A DNA stretch of 64,000 bases from Oscillospiraceae bacterium (GTDB lineage Bacteria; Bacillota; Clostridia; Oscillospirales; Ruminococcaceae), in contig JAFWQJ010000033.1 in assembly GCA_017545185.1 (NCBI GenBank), positions 1-64,000 on the forward strand. The letters run 5' to 3'. The position numbers and the translations under genes were made by a program. Positions 1 to 8,398 of this stretch are shown here, piece after piece. How positions within the stretch are numbered: position 1 is the first letter of the stretch; each line of letters starts with the position of its first letter. Under the pieces are notes generated by a model. The model ran no database searches. It had not been told where the DNA came from and saw nothing but the letters and a program-made list of their open reading frames with translations.

Positions 1-3000
1 AACTTCATAGCCTTCCGGATTGACCTGCTCATGGAGGTTGTACTTGCCGTCCGGCAGGTTCTTCACGTTGGTCGCCTCGATGCCCGAGATCCAGACCAGT
101 GCGTCGCCGCTGCCGTTGATCAGCTTTGCTTCCTTGCCGATTTCCACGCTGCCAGCTGCGAACACGATGTCGTTGTCATCCGCGTCCTTTCCGGTCAGTG
201 TCAGCATCGCGCCCTTGACCTCTGCGCCGAACTGATCCGCCTTGTTGATCTTCACAGTTGCCGCGCTTGCGTCCTTCATGACGACGACCGTCTCATTGCC
301 CTCGTCATCGACGACCTTGCCGTCCGCATTGACCTTGAACTCAATGTCCGCTGCGTAAGCATAGCCGTCCGGCGCACCCGCCTCATGAAGAATGTACACG
401 GTGTCTGCGTTCAGGACGCCTTCGATCACATGGGATTTGCCCGCCTCAGACGTCCACGCGTCAATGACCTTGCCGGTCGCCTTGTCGATGACCTGAAGCT
501 TTGCGCCTGCGATCTCCTCATCGCCTGTGATATTGGTCTTGGAGATCGTGACCTTCGTTTTCTGATCGACCAGAACAACCGCGGTCTTGGAGGCCTTGCC
601 GTCCGTGACCGTAAAGGTCACATCGGATGTGACGACATAGCCGTTCGGTGCTGCGGTCTCATGCAGCGTATAGGTACCGTCAGCCAGATCGCTGATGACA
701 GTCTCCTCGGTGCCGGAACGCCAGCTCAGCGATTCGCCGGAGCCGCTGATGAGTGCCGCATTCTTGCCGAGTTCGAGCTGTCCGGCGCGGAACACGATGT
801 CGTTGCCCTCTGCGTCCTTGCCGGTCAGCGTGATCTGTGCACCTGCGAGCTCCTCGCCGTCCGCGGCGACCGCCTTCTTGGAGACGCTCACCTTCGGGCC
901 TTCCTTCCGGTTGCGGAGGGTGATCGTCACGGTCTTGCCGCTGACATTGATATTGCCGTCTGCCGCCTCGAAATTCTCAAGCGAGCCGTCGGCTGCAATG
1001 TCGAACACTGCGAGATACTTGCCCATGAGCAGCGTACCGCCTGCGCAGTAGCCCTCCGGTGCTTCGGTCTCCTTGACTGCATATTTGCCTGCTGCGAGAT
1101 CCTCAAAGACCTGCGGCTTGGTCAGGTCGCCGTTCGATGTCCATGCACCGTCCGTGATCGCCTTCTCACCGGTGACCTTTCCGGTCTCCGGATCGACGGT
1201 CAGCGAAACGAGCGCAAGCTCTGCATCGGCAAGACCCTTGTCGTCCGCGTCGGTCTTGTTGATCTGCACCTTGGTGACATCCTTCAGATTCGTCACATCG
1301 ACCTGCAGCGTGATATCTTCCGATGCCGCTGCATTTTTGCCGTCCACGCTGTCAAGCTTGCCGTCCTTGATCACGATCGTGATCGGATTCGGATTTTCTG
1401 CATATCCGACCGGCGGTGTGATTTCCTTCAGGATATAGGTTCCGTCATAAAGCCCCTGAATGACTGCCGGTGTGATGCCGCTTTCCCACATCAGCACCTT
1501 GCCGCTGTCGGTCATGACCTGACCGCCTGCGACAGCCACGGAGCCTTCGCTGAATACGACCGGATTTTCATTTTCATCCGTACCGCTCAGAGTAAAGACA
1601 GCGCCGCCGAGGGCGTATCCGTCCTTATCCTTCTTGTTGACGGTGATGCTGACCGGTGTTGCGGTCTCATCCGTCATGTTGACTTCCTTCTTGAATACCG
1701 GCGGCTCTCCGTTGAGCAGGACCACATCATGGTTCTCGATCACGAACTCGATCGGTTCGGACTTCTTGTAGCCGAGCGGAGCACGCAGCTCTGTCAGCGT
1801 ATAGGAGCCGTCCGGGAGTCCCTCAAACAGGATGCCGTGGTCAATGGATGTCCAGTTGATCGTCTTGCCGTCAGCGGAGATCGTGTATTCCGCTTCCGGC
1901 TCATTGCGCAGATCGTTTTCCTTGATCAGGTTTCCGCGGATACCTTTGTACTTGTTGTTGCGGAGCGGGATATCCGTGAAATCGACCGGTGCGCCGTCTG
2001 CGTCCGTGCCGGTGAGCTGCATTCTTGCGCCCGGCAGATGTGCGTAGTCCGTGCCGACCAGCTGGTCGGTGACCTTTCTGACGAGCAGCGTGTAAAGCTC
2101 ATCGACTGCCTCGACCGAAGCACTGTCGGTTCCGGTCTGATCCGATGCGACAACGTCTGCGCGTGCACGCGGATCATTGACCGGGATCTCCGCGACCGTT
2201 CCGGTGATGCTGTCCTCGGAAAGCTCCGTCAGCACGCCGTTGATGACCCGGAAGCTGTACGGCTTGAAGCTGTAGTAGCCGACCGGTGTGGATTCCTCCG
2301 TCAGCAGGTATTCGCCGTCCGGCAGACCGCTCAGGTTGATCTTCTCTGCCGCGCTGACCCACTCGACTGCCGTATCCGTCTTTGCGATCAGTGTCTGATC
2401 CGCGGTGACGTCTGCGAGCGTTGCGCTCTTTGCAAACGGCTTGACGAGCGTGAGCTTCATGCCGGCCCCGACGACGGGTTCCGGTGCAAAGACCGACTGC
2501 GGATTGTCAGGATCGGAGTCGTCGAACTTCCGCTTGTTGTCGATCTTGCCGAGTGCCAGCTGATTGAGCTGCTTCTCGTCCTTCATCTGCAGCTTGTAGA
2601 CGGTGGTGCGATTCTCCGTCACACCCTCGACTTCGGTGTAATTTGCAGTCTCTGCAAAATCCTTTTCCGCATTGGCCGGATCGTTCATATCCAGCTTATA
2701 GAACTTCGTTGTCTGTCCGGGTCCCGCGCCGGTCACACTCTTATAGATGTAGATCGGCTTTGCCAGGCTGTAGCCTGCCGGAGCACCCGTCTCCTCGATC
2801 CTGTAGATCCTGTTGTTTGCGAGCGTACTGAGCGTTGCCTCAAAGAACGCGGTCTTTTCGCGGCTGGAGCGCTCTGTCCATGTACCCGCAGCGCTGTCGT
2901 ATTCAAACACCTTGATGACAAGTCCGTCAAGGTTTTCGATGTTGCCGGTTGCCGCATCCGTGCTGAAGCGTTCGCCGTTCTCGTTTGCCTTTTCAAACGT

Positions 3001-6000
3001 GAACTTGCTGCCCATGCGGATGTTTGCCAGCGACACGGTCAGTCTGCCGTCCGAAGCGCTTGCCGTAAAGCCGTCCACAGCCCTCAGGACGTTCACTCTG
3101 CCGTCAGCGGTCCACTCAAAGACGTTCACGAGATTCTGTGCGCTGTTGTTGTAGCCCATCGGCACGCTCGTCTCGACGACTGCGTACTTGCCGGCCGGGA
3201 GCGACTTCATCTTGAAAACGCCCGTACTCCTGATCGCAGCCGGTGCGCCGTCTGCAAGCAGTGTGCCGTCCGCATCCTTCACTTCTTCGTAATCCGTGTC
3301 CAGTGTCAGCGACCGGAGCGAAACCGGATCGGTGCTGCTCTCTGCTTTTCCCGACAGGATCTTGATCAGCCGGAGCTGTGCGCCGGTCATCACGTTGCCG
3401 GTAGAGGAATCGAGCTTGCGCATCTCGAACTGATTGAACTTTTCGTTTCCGAACCTGACGGTTCTGCCGTCCAGCGTGCTGTCCTCGATCGTGACAGCAG
3501 TCCAGCCCGCGAACGGGTCGCTGATCACGCCGGGCGCCGCGCCTGCGGCTGTCTCTTTATAATAGAGCTTGCCGCCGCGGACGAAGAACCAGACGTCCTT
3601 TTCCGAAGGCATATAGCCTGCCGGTGCAGCCGTCTCGCTGAGACGGTACACATGATCGGCCTCGCCCTCGTCCAGAACCATCGGTGCGATGTTGCCGTTT
3701 GCAAGCAGGCCGTTCTTCACGGCTGCCAGCGTCAGACCCTTTTCATCCGATTTCCATGTGAGGGAATCTGTCGGCTCACCGGCATTGCCGCCGGCATCGA
3801 CCGTGAAGCCCTCGATCAGCATGGATGCACCTGCCAGCGGCGCATTCCCGTTGTCGGTATCGGTCTTCATCAGGCGGATCGCCTTCTGGTTTTTGAACGG
3901 ATAGCCGTGCTCCGGCGTAATGTCGATCAGCGGCTCATACGGAACATTGTGCTTGTTGGTGATCCAGTAGCAGTCCTGTCCGTTGTACTGGATCGGGTTG
4001 TCTGTCTGATCCAGAAGGAGCTGTGCGCGGAACATGCTTGCTTCCGCTGCCGTGACATCCTCGCCCTCCTTCAGGACCTTTGTGATCCTTGCCTGATTGT
4101 CGCCGGTGTTCTCCGCCTCGAACTGATAGTGTGCATCACCGATCAGATAGACGTTTCCGGCGGAATCGAGCGGCTGGAAGGTCTTAGAGGTACCCGCATC
4201 CTCACCGTCGGTATAATCGACGCGGAGCGAGGAGACCGGGATATCCTGCGAGAATACCGCGACCTGATGCGGCGGATCGCTCAGATAGCCGTTCGCATCC
4301 GAATAGATGCCCGGCTGCCCGTCGTCCTCCGGCTGCACAATATAATAGTATGTGTAGTTATCCGGATCGGGCGCAACGGAGTTGTCGAACATCACAAGCG
4401 CCGGATCGGATCCCGTGACCTGCTTCACGAGCTTGCCGTTGCTGCAGTTCACCGTTCCGGAGGCACCCGGATCAACGGTCACATCGGCCGTGACCTTGTA
4501 GAACCGTTCGATCTCATTGTTGAAGAGAGTGTCGTTCTTGACAATGTAGCCGGTCGAATCCAGCTCGGCCATTGTAAACTTACCCGGTTCCCCGGTTCCG
4601 TTCATCGCGAATGTGATCTTGTCATATTCGGCCGTGGTATCGTAAGTGAATGCATCACCGATATCCGTCGTGAACGTGACCGAATTGAGCACGATGCCCG
4701 GATCGCTCACCGTATAATTGGTGTTGTAGGGCTCATACGTGCCGAGCGGCTCGTCGCTTTCGTACAGCGTGTAGACGCCGCTTCCGTTGTTGATCTCTGC
4801 ATTGAGCTTCTCATTATTTGCAGAGATCGTTCCGGTCACTTCGTCTGCGACGGTCACATCTGCCGTGACTCTGTAAACATGAGAAAGGATATTGCTGTCA
4901 AGCTTGTAGCGATCACCGGTCAGTACATATTGCGTACCCTGCGGCTCGGCCTGGAAGGTGATCGACGGCGTCTTGGCACTGATCGTCTTGACGATCGGAT
5001 CGCCGGAGACCCAGAGCGTCACGGAATTGACCGTGATGCCGGGATCGGCAGCCCATACGTCGTACATACCGAACGGCTGATTGTGGTCAGAGCCCAGCGT
5101 CTTCAGCGTCCGGCCGACATCGGAATCCGCTTCCGGATTGCCGATGACAACATAATGATTGTCCCGCAGCCAGTCGAAGGTCAGCTCACTCTTGTCCTTG
5201 CCCTCGCGCGCTGCGATCTCATCCAGTGTCAGAATTTTGGTATCGCCCGGAACGGTCGCCTGACCCTTCGAGAACTTCACTTTCTGCTTGTCGTCGTTCT
5301 TGCTGATCGTGAAGTGGTATTCCGTATCGCCGAGCGCATAGCCCGGAGCCGGTGCCGTTTCGCGCAGCACGTATTCGCCCTCGCGCAGAGCGGTCAGGGA
5401 AGCGGTGCCGTTCTCATCGGTGACTGCCGAGGAGACCAGCGTCTCTGTCCCGTTCTCGATGCGGAACAGCCCGAAGGTCGCGCCCTTTACATTTTCTCTG
5501 CCGGACTGATCGGTCTTCTGCACCTTGACCAGGTACTTCACGTTCAGGCCGAGCACGGAGGACGGACCGGTGTACGGTCTGTAACCGAATTCCGTCTTGC
5601 CGTCGAAGCTCTTTGCGATCAGCGCACCGGAAAGGTGACCCTGATTGGCGCCGTCCGTGACATCCGCGTTCGGTGCGAGCAGCGTGCCCTGGAAGTTGCC
5701 CGGGAGCTTCAGCGAATTTGCCTGACTGAAGTTATACAGCAGGCTGGTAACGCCGGGGTGGTTGTTGCTCATGAAGCCGCCGACGTTGGAAACATTGATG
5801 CCGTTGATCGTCGTCGTGACGTCGCCGCCCGCGACCTTGTATTCCTTCATGCCGCCGTTATCGTCGTACACATTGATGACGATATAGGCATTGTCCCAGT
5901 ATTCGTACTTGACCGTGCAGGTCTCGTCGTCGGCATGGACGACCTTGCGCGGTGTGATGAGCTTCGGGATGTTTTCAAATTTGAATGCGCCGCAGGCGGA

Positions 6001-6969
6001 GATCTCTGCCCACTTGTCCGCACTGATATTGAATGTGACAACATCCTGGATCTTGCCCTTCAGATTCGCATCGAAGGTCGCGGTGCCGTATTGGATCGTG
6101 ACGGCGTCGTCCTGAAGCGGCGAATCCTTTGCGTTCTCGCTGATCGCCTCACTCCGCTGCCGGAGCATTGCGAACTGCTCGTCAAAGTCAAACAGCTTCG
6201 TGACGTAGGTCTGCGTCTTGTCGATGCCGCGCTCTCTGTTGCCGGGTGCCGAATTATCCTCCAGACAGGTCTCATTGACCGGTCTTTCGGGATCGTCGTC
6301 GTTCAGCACGAGGATCTTGTCCTTGTACTGAAAGCACCACGAACGCAGGTCGCCGTCTGACGGCACAAGCTGCGCATTGACGAACGGATACTCGGTATTA
6401 TAGTAACCGTCGTTCGCCAGACCGACTGCGCCGCTGTTCGTCCGCACATTTCCGCCGACGATCATGTGCGCATAGCCGTGATCGTCCAGCAGGTCGCTCA
6501 GCGGGATCTGGTGGCCGTAATCGCCCTTCGCGAAGGAATAGCCGTTCCACGATGTTGCGATGATCGCATCGCCGCCGATCGCGACACGGCCCTCCGCGTC
6601 GGATTCCCACACCTTCATATCATCCTGCAGGAACACGCAGAACTGCGATGCGATGCCGAGTGCGTAGGTGTCCGTGAAGTTCTGGAGCGTCTGCTGAACG
6701 TCCAGCGGAACGACCAGCGGTTCTCCGTTTTCATCCGCTGCATTCTGACCGCCCAGCAGCACGGCCGGATCTCTGCCTCCCAGCGCATCCATGAGCGTGG
6801 AGGATTCGAGATATTCCTCCGGACTTCCTCTGCGCAGCGGGTATACCAGATCATCCAGTGCATCCGCCCGCCTTCCTTTCAGGAAAGCCGGGCTGCCGAG
6901 CAGGTACGTGAGTGTCATGACGCCGGACGTCACGCCGCTCAGAATACGCTGCCGCATAGTCTTACCCAT
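1..6969 (-). CDS. Giant choice-of-anchor-A surface protein with SpaA/Cna-B repeats (C-terminus beyond window)
   Basis: This is probably a secreted adhesin or pilin-like wall protein. The frame opens at an ATG preceded by GAAAGGAAGGG and stays open for 2,323 codons to the left edge, so the C-terminus and any sortase motif are unseen. Residues 1-35 are basic then hydrophobic (signal-like). About residues 45-470 match the choice-of-anchor-A fold: SDAEGRVAIGG near the start, then NFQGTLLAPNADV and GHLSGALIAKSF near the end. From about residue 520 there are at least 11 prealbumin-like (SpaA/Cna-B) modules, each marked by G-x-Y-x-L-x-E-x-x-x-P-x-G-Y; examples lie at 5340-5400, 3610-3665, 2275-2340, 1390-1450, 640-690 and 1-60. 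Between 5100 and 4380 two diverged copies of another module occur (DPGI-x-x-NSVT ... TADVTV). Binding target unknown. Confidence 0.88.
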   Translation of the reverse strand, partial: MGKTMRQRILSGVTSGVMTLTYLLGSPAFLKGRRADALDDLVYPLRRGSPEEYLESSTLMDALGGRDPAVLLGGQNAADENGEPLVVPLDVQQTLQNFTDTYALGIASQFCVFLQDDMKVWESDAEGRVAIGGDAIIATSWNGYSFAKGDYGHQIPLSDLLDDHGYAHMIVGGNVRTNSGAVGLANDGYYNTEYPFVNAQLVPSDGDLRSWCFQYKDKILVLNDDDPERPVNETCLEDNSAPGNRERGIDKTQTYVTKLFDFDEQFAMLRQRSEAISENAKDSPLQDDAVTIQYGTATFDANLKGKIQDVVTFNISADKWAEISACGAFKFENIPKLITPRKVVHADDETCTVKYEYWDNAYIVINVYDDNGGMKEYKVAGGDVTTTINGINVSNVGGFMSNNHPGVTSLLYNFSQANSLKLPGNFQGTLLAPNADVTDGANQGHLSGALIAKSFDGKTEFGYRPYTGPSSVLGLNVKYLVKVQKTDQSGRENVKGATFGLFRIENGTETLVSSAVTDENGTASLTALREGEYVLRETAPAPGYALGDTEYHFTISKNDDKQKVKFSKGQATVPGDTKILTLDEIAAREGKDKSELTFDWLRDNHYVVIGNPEADSDVGRTLKTLGSDHNQPFGMYDVWAADPGITVNSVTLWVSGDPIVKTISAKTPSITFQAEPQGTQYVLTGDRYKLDSNILSHVYRVTADVTVADEVTGTISANNEKLNAEINNGSGVYTLYESDEPLGTYEPYNTNYTVSDPGIVLNSVTFTTDIGDAFTYDTTAEYDKITFAMNGTGEPGKFTMAELDSTGYIVKNDTLFNNEIERFYKVTADVTVDPGASGTVNCSNGKLVKQVTGSDPALVMFDNSVAPDPDNYTYYYIVQPEDDGQPGIYSDANGYLSDPPHQVAVFSQDIPVSSLRVDYTDGEDAGTSKTFQPLDSAGNVYLIGDAHYQFEAENTGDNQARITKVLKEGEDVTAAEASMFRAQLLLDQTDNPIQYNGQDCYWITNKHNVPYEPLIDITPEHGYPFKNQKAIRLMKTDTDNGNAPLAGASMLIEGFTVDAGGNAGEPTDSLTWKSDEKGLTLAAVKNGLLANGNIAPMVLDEGEADHVYRLSETAAPAGYMPSEKDVWFFVRGGKLYYKETAAGAAPGVISDPFAGWTAVTIEDSTLDGRTVRFGNEKFNQFEMRKLDSSTGNVMTGAQLRLIKILSGKAESSTDPVSLRSLTLDTDYEEVKDADGTLLADGAPAAIRSTGVFKMKSLPAGKYAVVETSVPMGYNNSAQNLVNVFEWTADGRVNVLRAVDGFTASASDGRLTVSLANIRMGSKFTFEKANENGERFSTDAATGNIENLDGLVIKVFEYDSAAGTWTERSSREKTAFFEATLSTLANNRIYRIEETGAPAGYSLAKPIYIYKSVTGAGPGQTTKFYKLDMNDPANAEKDFAETANYTEVEGVTENRTTVYKLQMKDEKQLNQLALGKIDNKRKFDDSDPDNPQSVFAPEPVVGAGMKLTLVKPFAKSATLADVTADQTLIAKTDTAVEWVSAAEKINLSGLPDGEYLLTEESTPVGYYSFKPYSFRVINGVLTELSEDSITGTVAEIPVNDPRARADVVASDQTGTDSASVEAVDELYTLLVRKVTDQLVGTDYAHLPGARMQLTGTDADGAPVDFTDIPLRNNKYKGIRGNLIKENDLRNEPEAEYTISADGKTINWTSIDHGILFEGLPDGSYTLTELRAPLGYKKSEPIEFVIENHDVVLLNGEPPVFKKEVNMTDETATPVSITVNKKDKDGYALGGAVFTLSGTDENENPVVFSEGSVAVAGGQVMTDSGKVLMWESGITPAVIQGLYDGTYILKEITPPVGYAENPNPITIVIKDGKLDSVDGKNAAASEDITLQVDVTNLKDVTKVQINKTDADDKGLADAELALVSLTVDPETGKVTGEKAITDGAWTSNGDLTKPQVFEDLAAGKYAVKETEAPEGYCAGGTLLMGKYLAVFDIAADGSLENFEAADGNINVSGKTVTITLRNRKEGPKVSVSKKAVAADGEELAGAQITLTGKDAEGNDIVFRAGQLELGKNAALISGSGESLSWRSGTEETVISDLADGTYTLHETAAPNGYVVTSDVTFTVTDGKASKTAVVLVDQKTKVTISKTNITGDEEIAGAKLQVIDKATGKVIDAWTSEAGKSHVIEGVLNADTVYILHEAGAPDGYAYAADIEFKVNADGKVVDDEGNETVVVMKDASAATVKINKADQFGAEVKGAMLTLTGKDADDNDIVFAAGSVEIGKEAKLINGSGDALVWISGIEATNVKNLPDGKYNLHEQVNPEGYEV

Positions 6970-7060
6970 AATCTACCCTTCCTTTCTGTATCGTCATTAT
7001 GATGTCTGTCCGCTCCGCCGGTGCAGCTGTCCGATGCATCAGCGGCAGGGAACACATTGA

Positions 7061-7085
7061 CCGGCACATGCTTTCGCATGTCCGG
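7061..7085 (-). other. GNRA hairpin in the leader of the giant surface gene
   Basis: On the minus strand CCGGACATGC and GCATGTGCCGG pair around a GAAA tetraloop, with one bulged G. It lies in the roughly 205-base leader between the promoter at 7181-7209 and the ATG at 6969, beside a second potential stem (GACC/GGTC). I recognise no riboswitch class. It may stabilise the mRNA or control translation (inference). Confidence 0.45.
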
Positions 7086-7180
7086 ACCTCGGTTTTGCGG
7101 TCATAATATTAAACATTCAGAGCGTATCCAAGTATAACAGGACGTATACTCTGAAAATTGAACAGAACGACCTTTATTCT

Positions 7181-7209
7181 ATTATAATATTCTAAAGCGA
7201 AAAAGTCAA
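7181..7209 (-). promoter_or_regulatory. Promoter of the giant surface protein gene
   Basis: TTGACT, 17 bases, TATAAT on the minus strand, inside an extremely AT-rich block. Transcription would begin near 7173, giving a leader of about 205 bases. Confidence 0.7.
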
Positions 7210-7504
7210 CCGCATACTGCAAAAATTATAGCTATATCGCACAAATTCTACAATTGACACAAAAACAGATGTATCGTTTTAAGCAAAACGTCAAAAACGC
7301 TACACAATTTTCCGAAATCACGCATTTACGTACATTTTAATATATTGTTATAAATACATGTTAAAAAATACGTTCTAAATAAAACAAAATAAACCGTCAT
7401 TTTTCAGATATTTGTATTGTATATATACCGAAAGTAATAAACAAATTGGATTCCACACTTTGTTATTGCAATATATTTCAACATGTTTCCGCCGGAAAAT
7501 TGTT
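7210..7504. other. AT-rich intergenic block
   Basis: This stretch is far more AT-rich than the rest of the window. A 69-codon minus-strand frame crossing it has no ribosome site and no protein-like composition. Apart from the promoter and terminator on its borders I see only A/T tracts, which could act as UP elements or a curved-DNA region for the surface gene. Confidence 0.5.
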
Positions 7505-7544
7505 TTTTGAAAATAAAAAATCCGGAGCACACCCGATGCCCCGG
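7505..7544 (-). terminator. Rho-independent terminator of the 177-residue hypothetical gene
   Basis: On the minus strand CCGGGGCA and TGCTCCGG form an 8-pair stem (one G-T) with a 7-base loop, followed by ATTTTTTATTTT. Confidence 0.8.
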
Positions 7545-7593
7545 TATCAGAAAGGCTGCACCCCCGCAGGGATACAGCCCGCATTTTCCTGAT

Positions 7594-8127
7594 TTATACG
7601 CCCCTGCCGTTCACGGCATAGCGCTCCCGCAGCCTGCGCACGGTCTCGTCATCGTACATCCGCGACGCGCAGATCAGCAGCGTGAAAAGGTACGAGGTCA
7701 TGCCGGTACTGGCCGCAGCCTTCATGCAGTCCTCCAGCGAATATTCCTCTGGCGGCACGATCCGGCATTTCGCGGGGTCATATCCGCTGCCGGCTGCCAT
7801 TCTCGCACGGTACAGCAGCTCCGGCTCGGGATTGCCGGCCTCCTTCAGCATCGCCGTCAGCAGCACGAGCGCGTCGCTGCCGCCTCCGGTCTTTTCCGCC
7901 GCCGCGAGTGCCGCATCAAAGAGCGCGCGCACAGTCTGCTCCCGTTCCGGGATCTCCTTTTCCGAATAGGCCAGCGCATAGCACAGCCGCAGACGGTTCA
8001 CCGCATTCGCGTCCTTCCCGTCAGCCGTTTCCGTACAGAGATACTGTTCCTTATTTCCGCGCAGCCAGTGCCGCAGATCGGACCGCATGTCCGCCAGCAT
8101 GGCCTGAAAGACCTCAATATAATCCAT
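7594..8127 (-). CDS. Hypothetical protein, 177 residues
   Basis: Real gene of unknown function. The ATG follows TAAGGAGGACAGT, an excellent ribosome site, and a terminator lies just downstream. The protein is soluble and mostly helical, rich in Ala, Arg, Glu and Leu, with no membrane segment or signal peptide. Alternating helices (LRLCYALAYSEKEIP, VRALFDAALAAAEK, LVLLTAMLKEAGN) suggest a TPR-like or other all-helical scaffold (inference). It stands alone between the giant adhesin and the divergent ABC exporter. Confidence 0.75.
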   Translation of the reverse strand: MDYIEVFQAMLADMRSDLRHWLRGNKEQYLCTETADGKDANAVNRLRLCYALAYSEKEIPEREQTVRALFDAALAAAEKTGGGSDALVLLTAMLKEAGNPEPELLYRARMAAGSGYDPAKCRIVPPEEYSLEDCMKAAASTGMTSYLFTLLICASRMYDDETVRRLRERYAVNGRGV

Positions 8128-8311
8128 ACTGTCCTCCTTATGTGAAATCGGACAACTTTCAACAGGGCATAGCTTTCCCGCCCGCTGTTTTTCACATTAT
8201 ACCATAAAATCTCCGCTATTTCAATCCGATTTGCAAACAAACTGCTTACAATTTGGAAACAAAACGCATTCCGCGGGATCCATCTTTATAAAATCTTAAT
8301 CATTTTGCCCC

Positions 8312-8340
8312 TTGTTTCTTCATAAAGATTTTGCTATAAT
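8312..8340 (+). promoter_or_regulatory. Promoter of the ABC exporter gene
   Basis: TTGTTT, 17 bases, TATAAT. Transcription would begin near 8347, about 50 bases before the ATG. Confidence 0.7.
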
Positions 8341-8398
8341 GAGGGTACATTCAGAACTTTGCAGCCTCATTCTATTGCCGAGCGAAAGGAGCCGGATT

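Noticed and set aside
31..6360. Plus-strand open frame of 2,109 codons
   Set aside because: It is the in-register complement of the giant minus-strand adhesin, which shows real domains and a ribosome site. The plus-strand product is Cys/Arg/Leu/Asp-rich with no recognisable fold.
7375..7584. Minus-strand 69-codon frame in the AT-rich block
   Set aside because: Overlaps the terminator of the hypothetical gene, lacks a ribosome site, and its codons follow base composition only.
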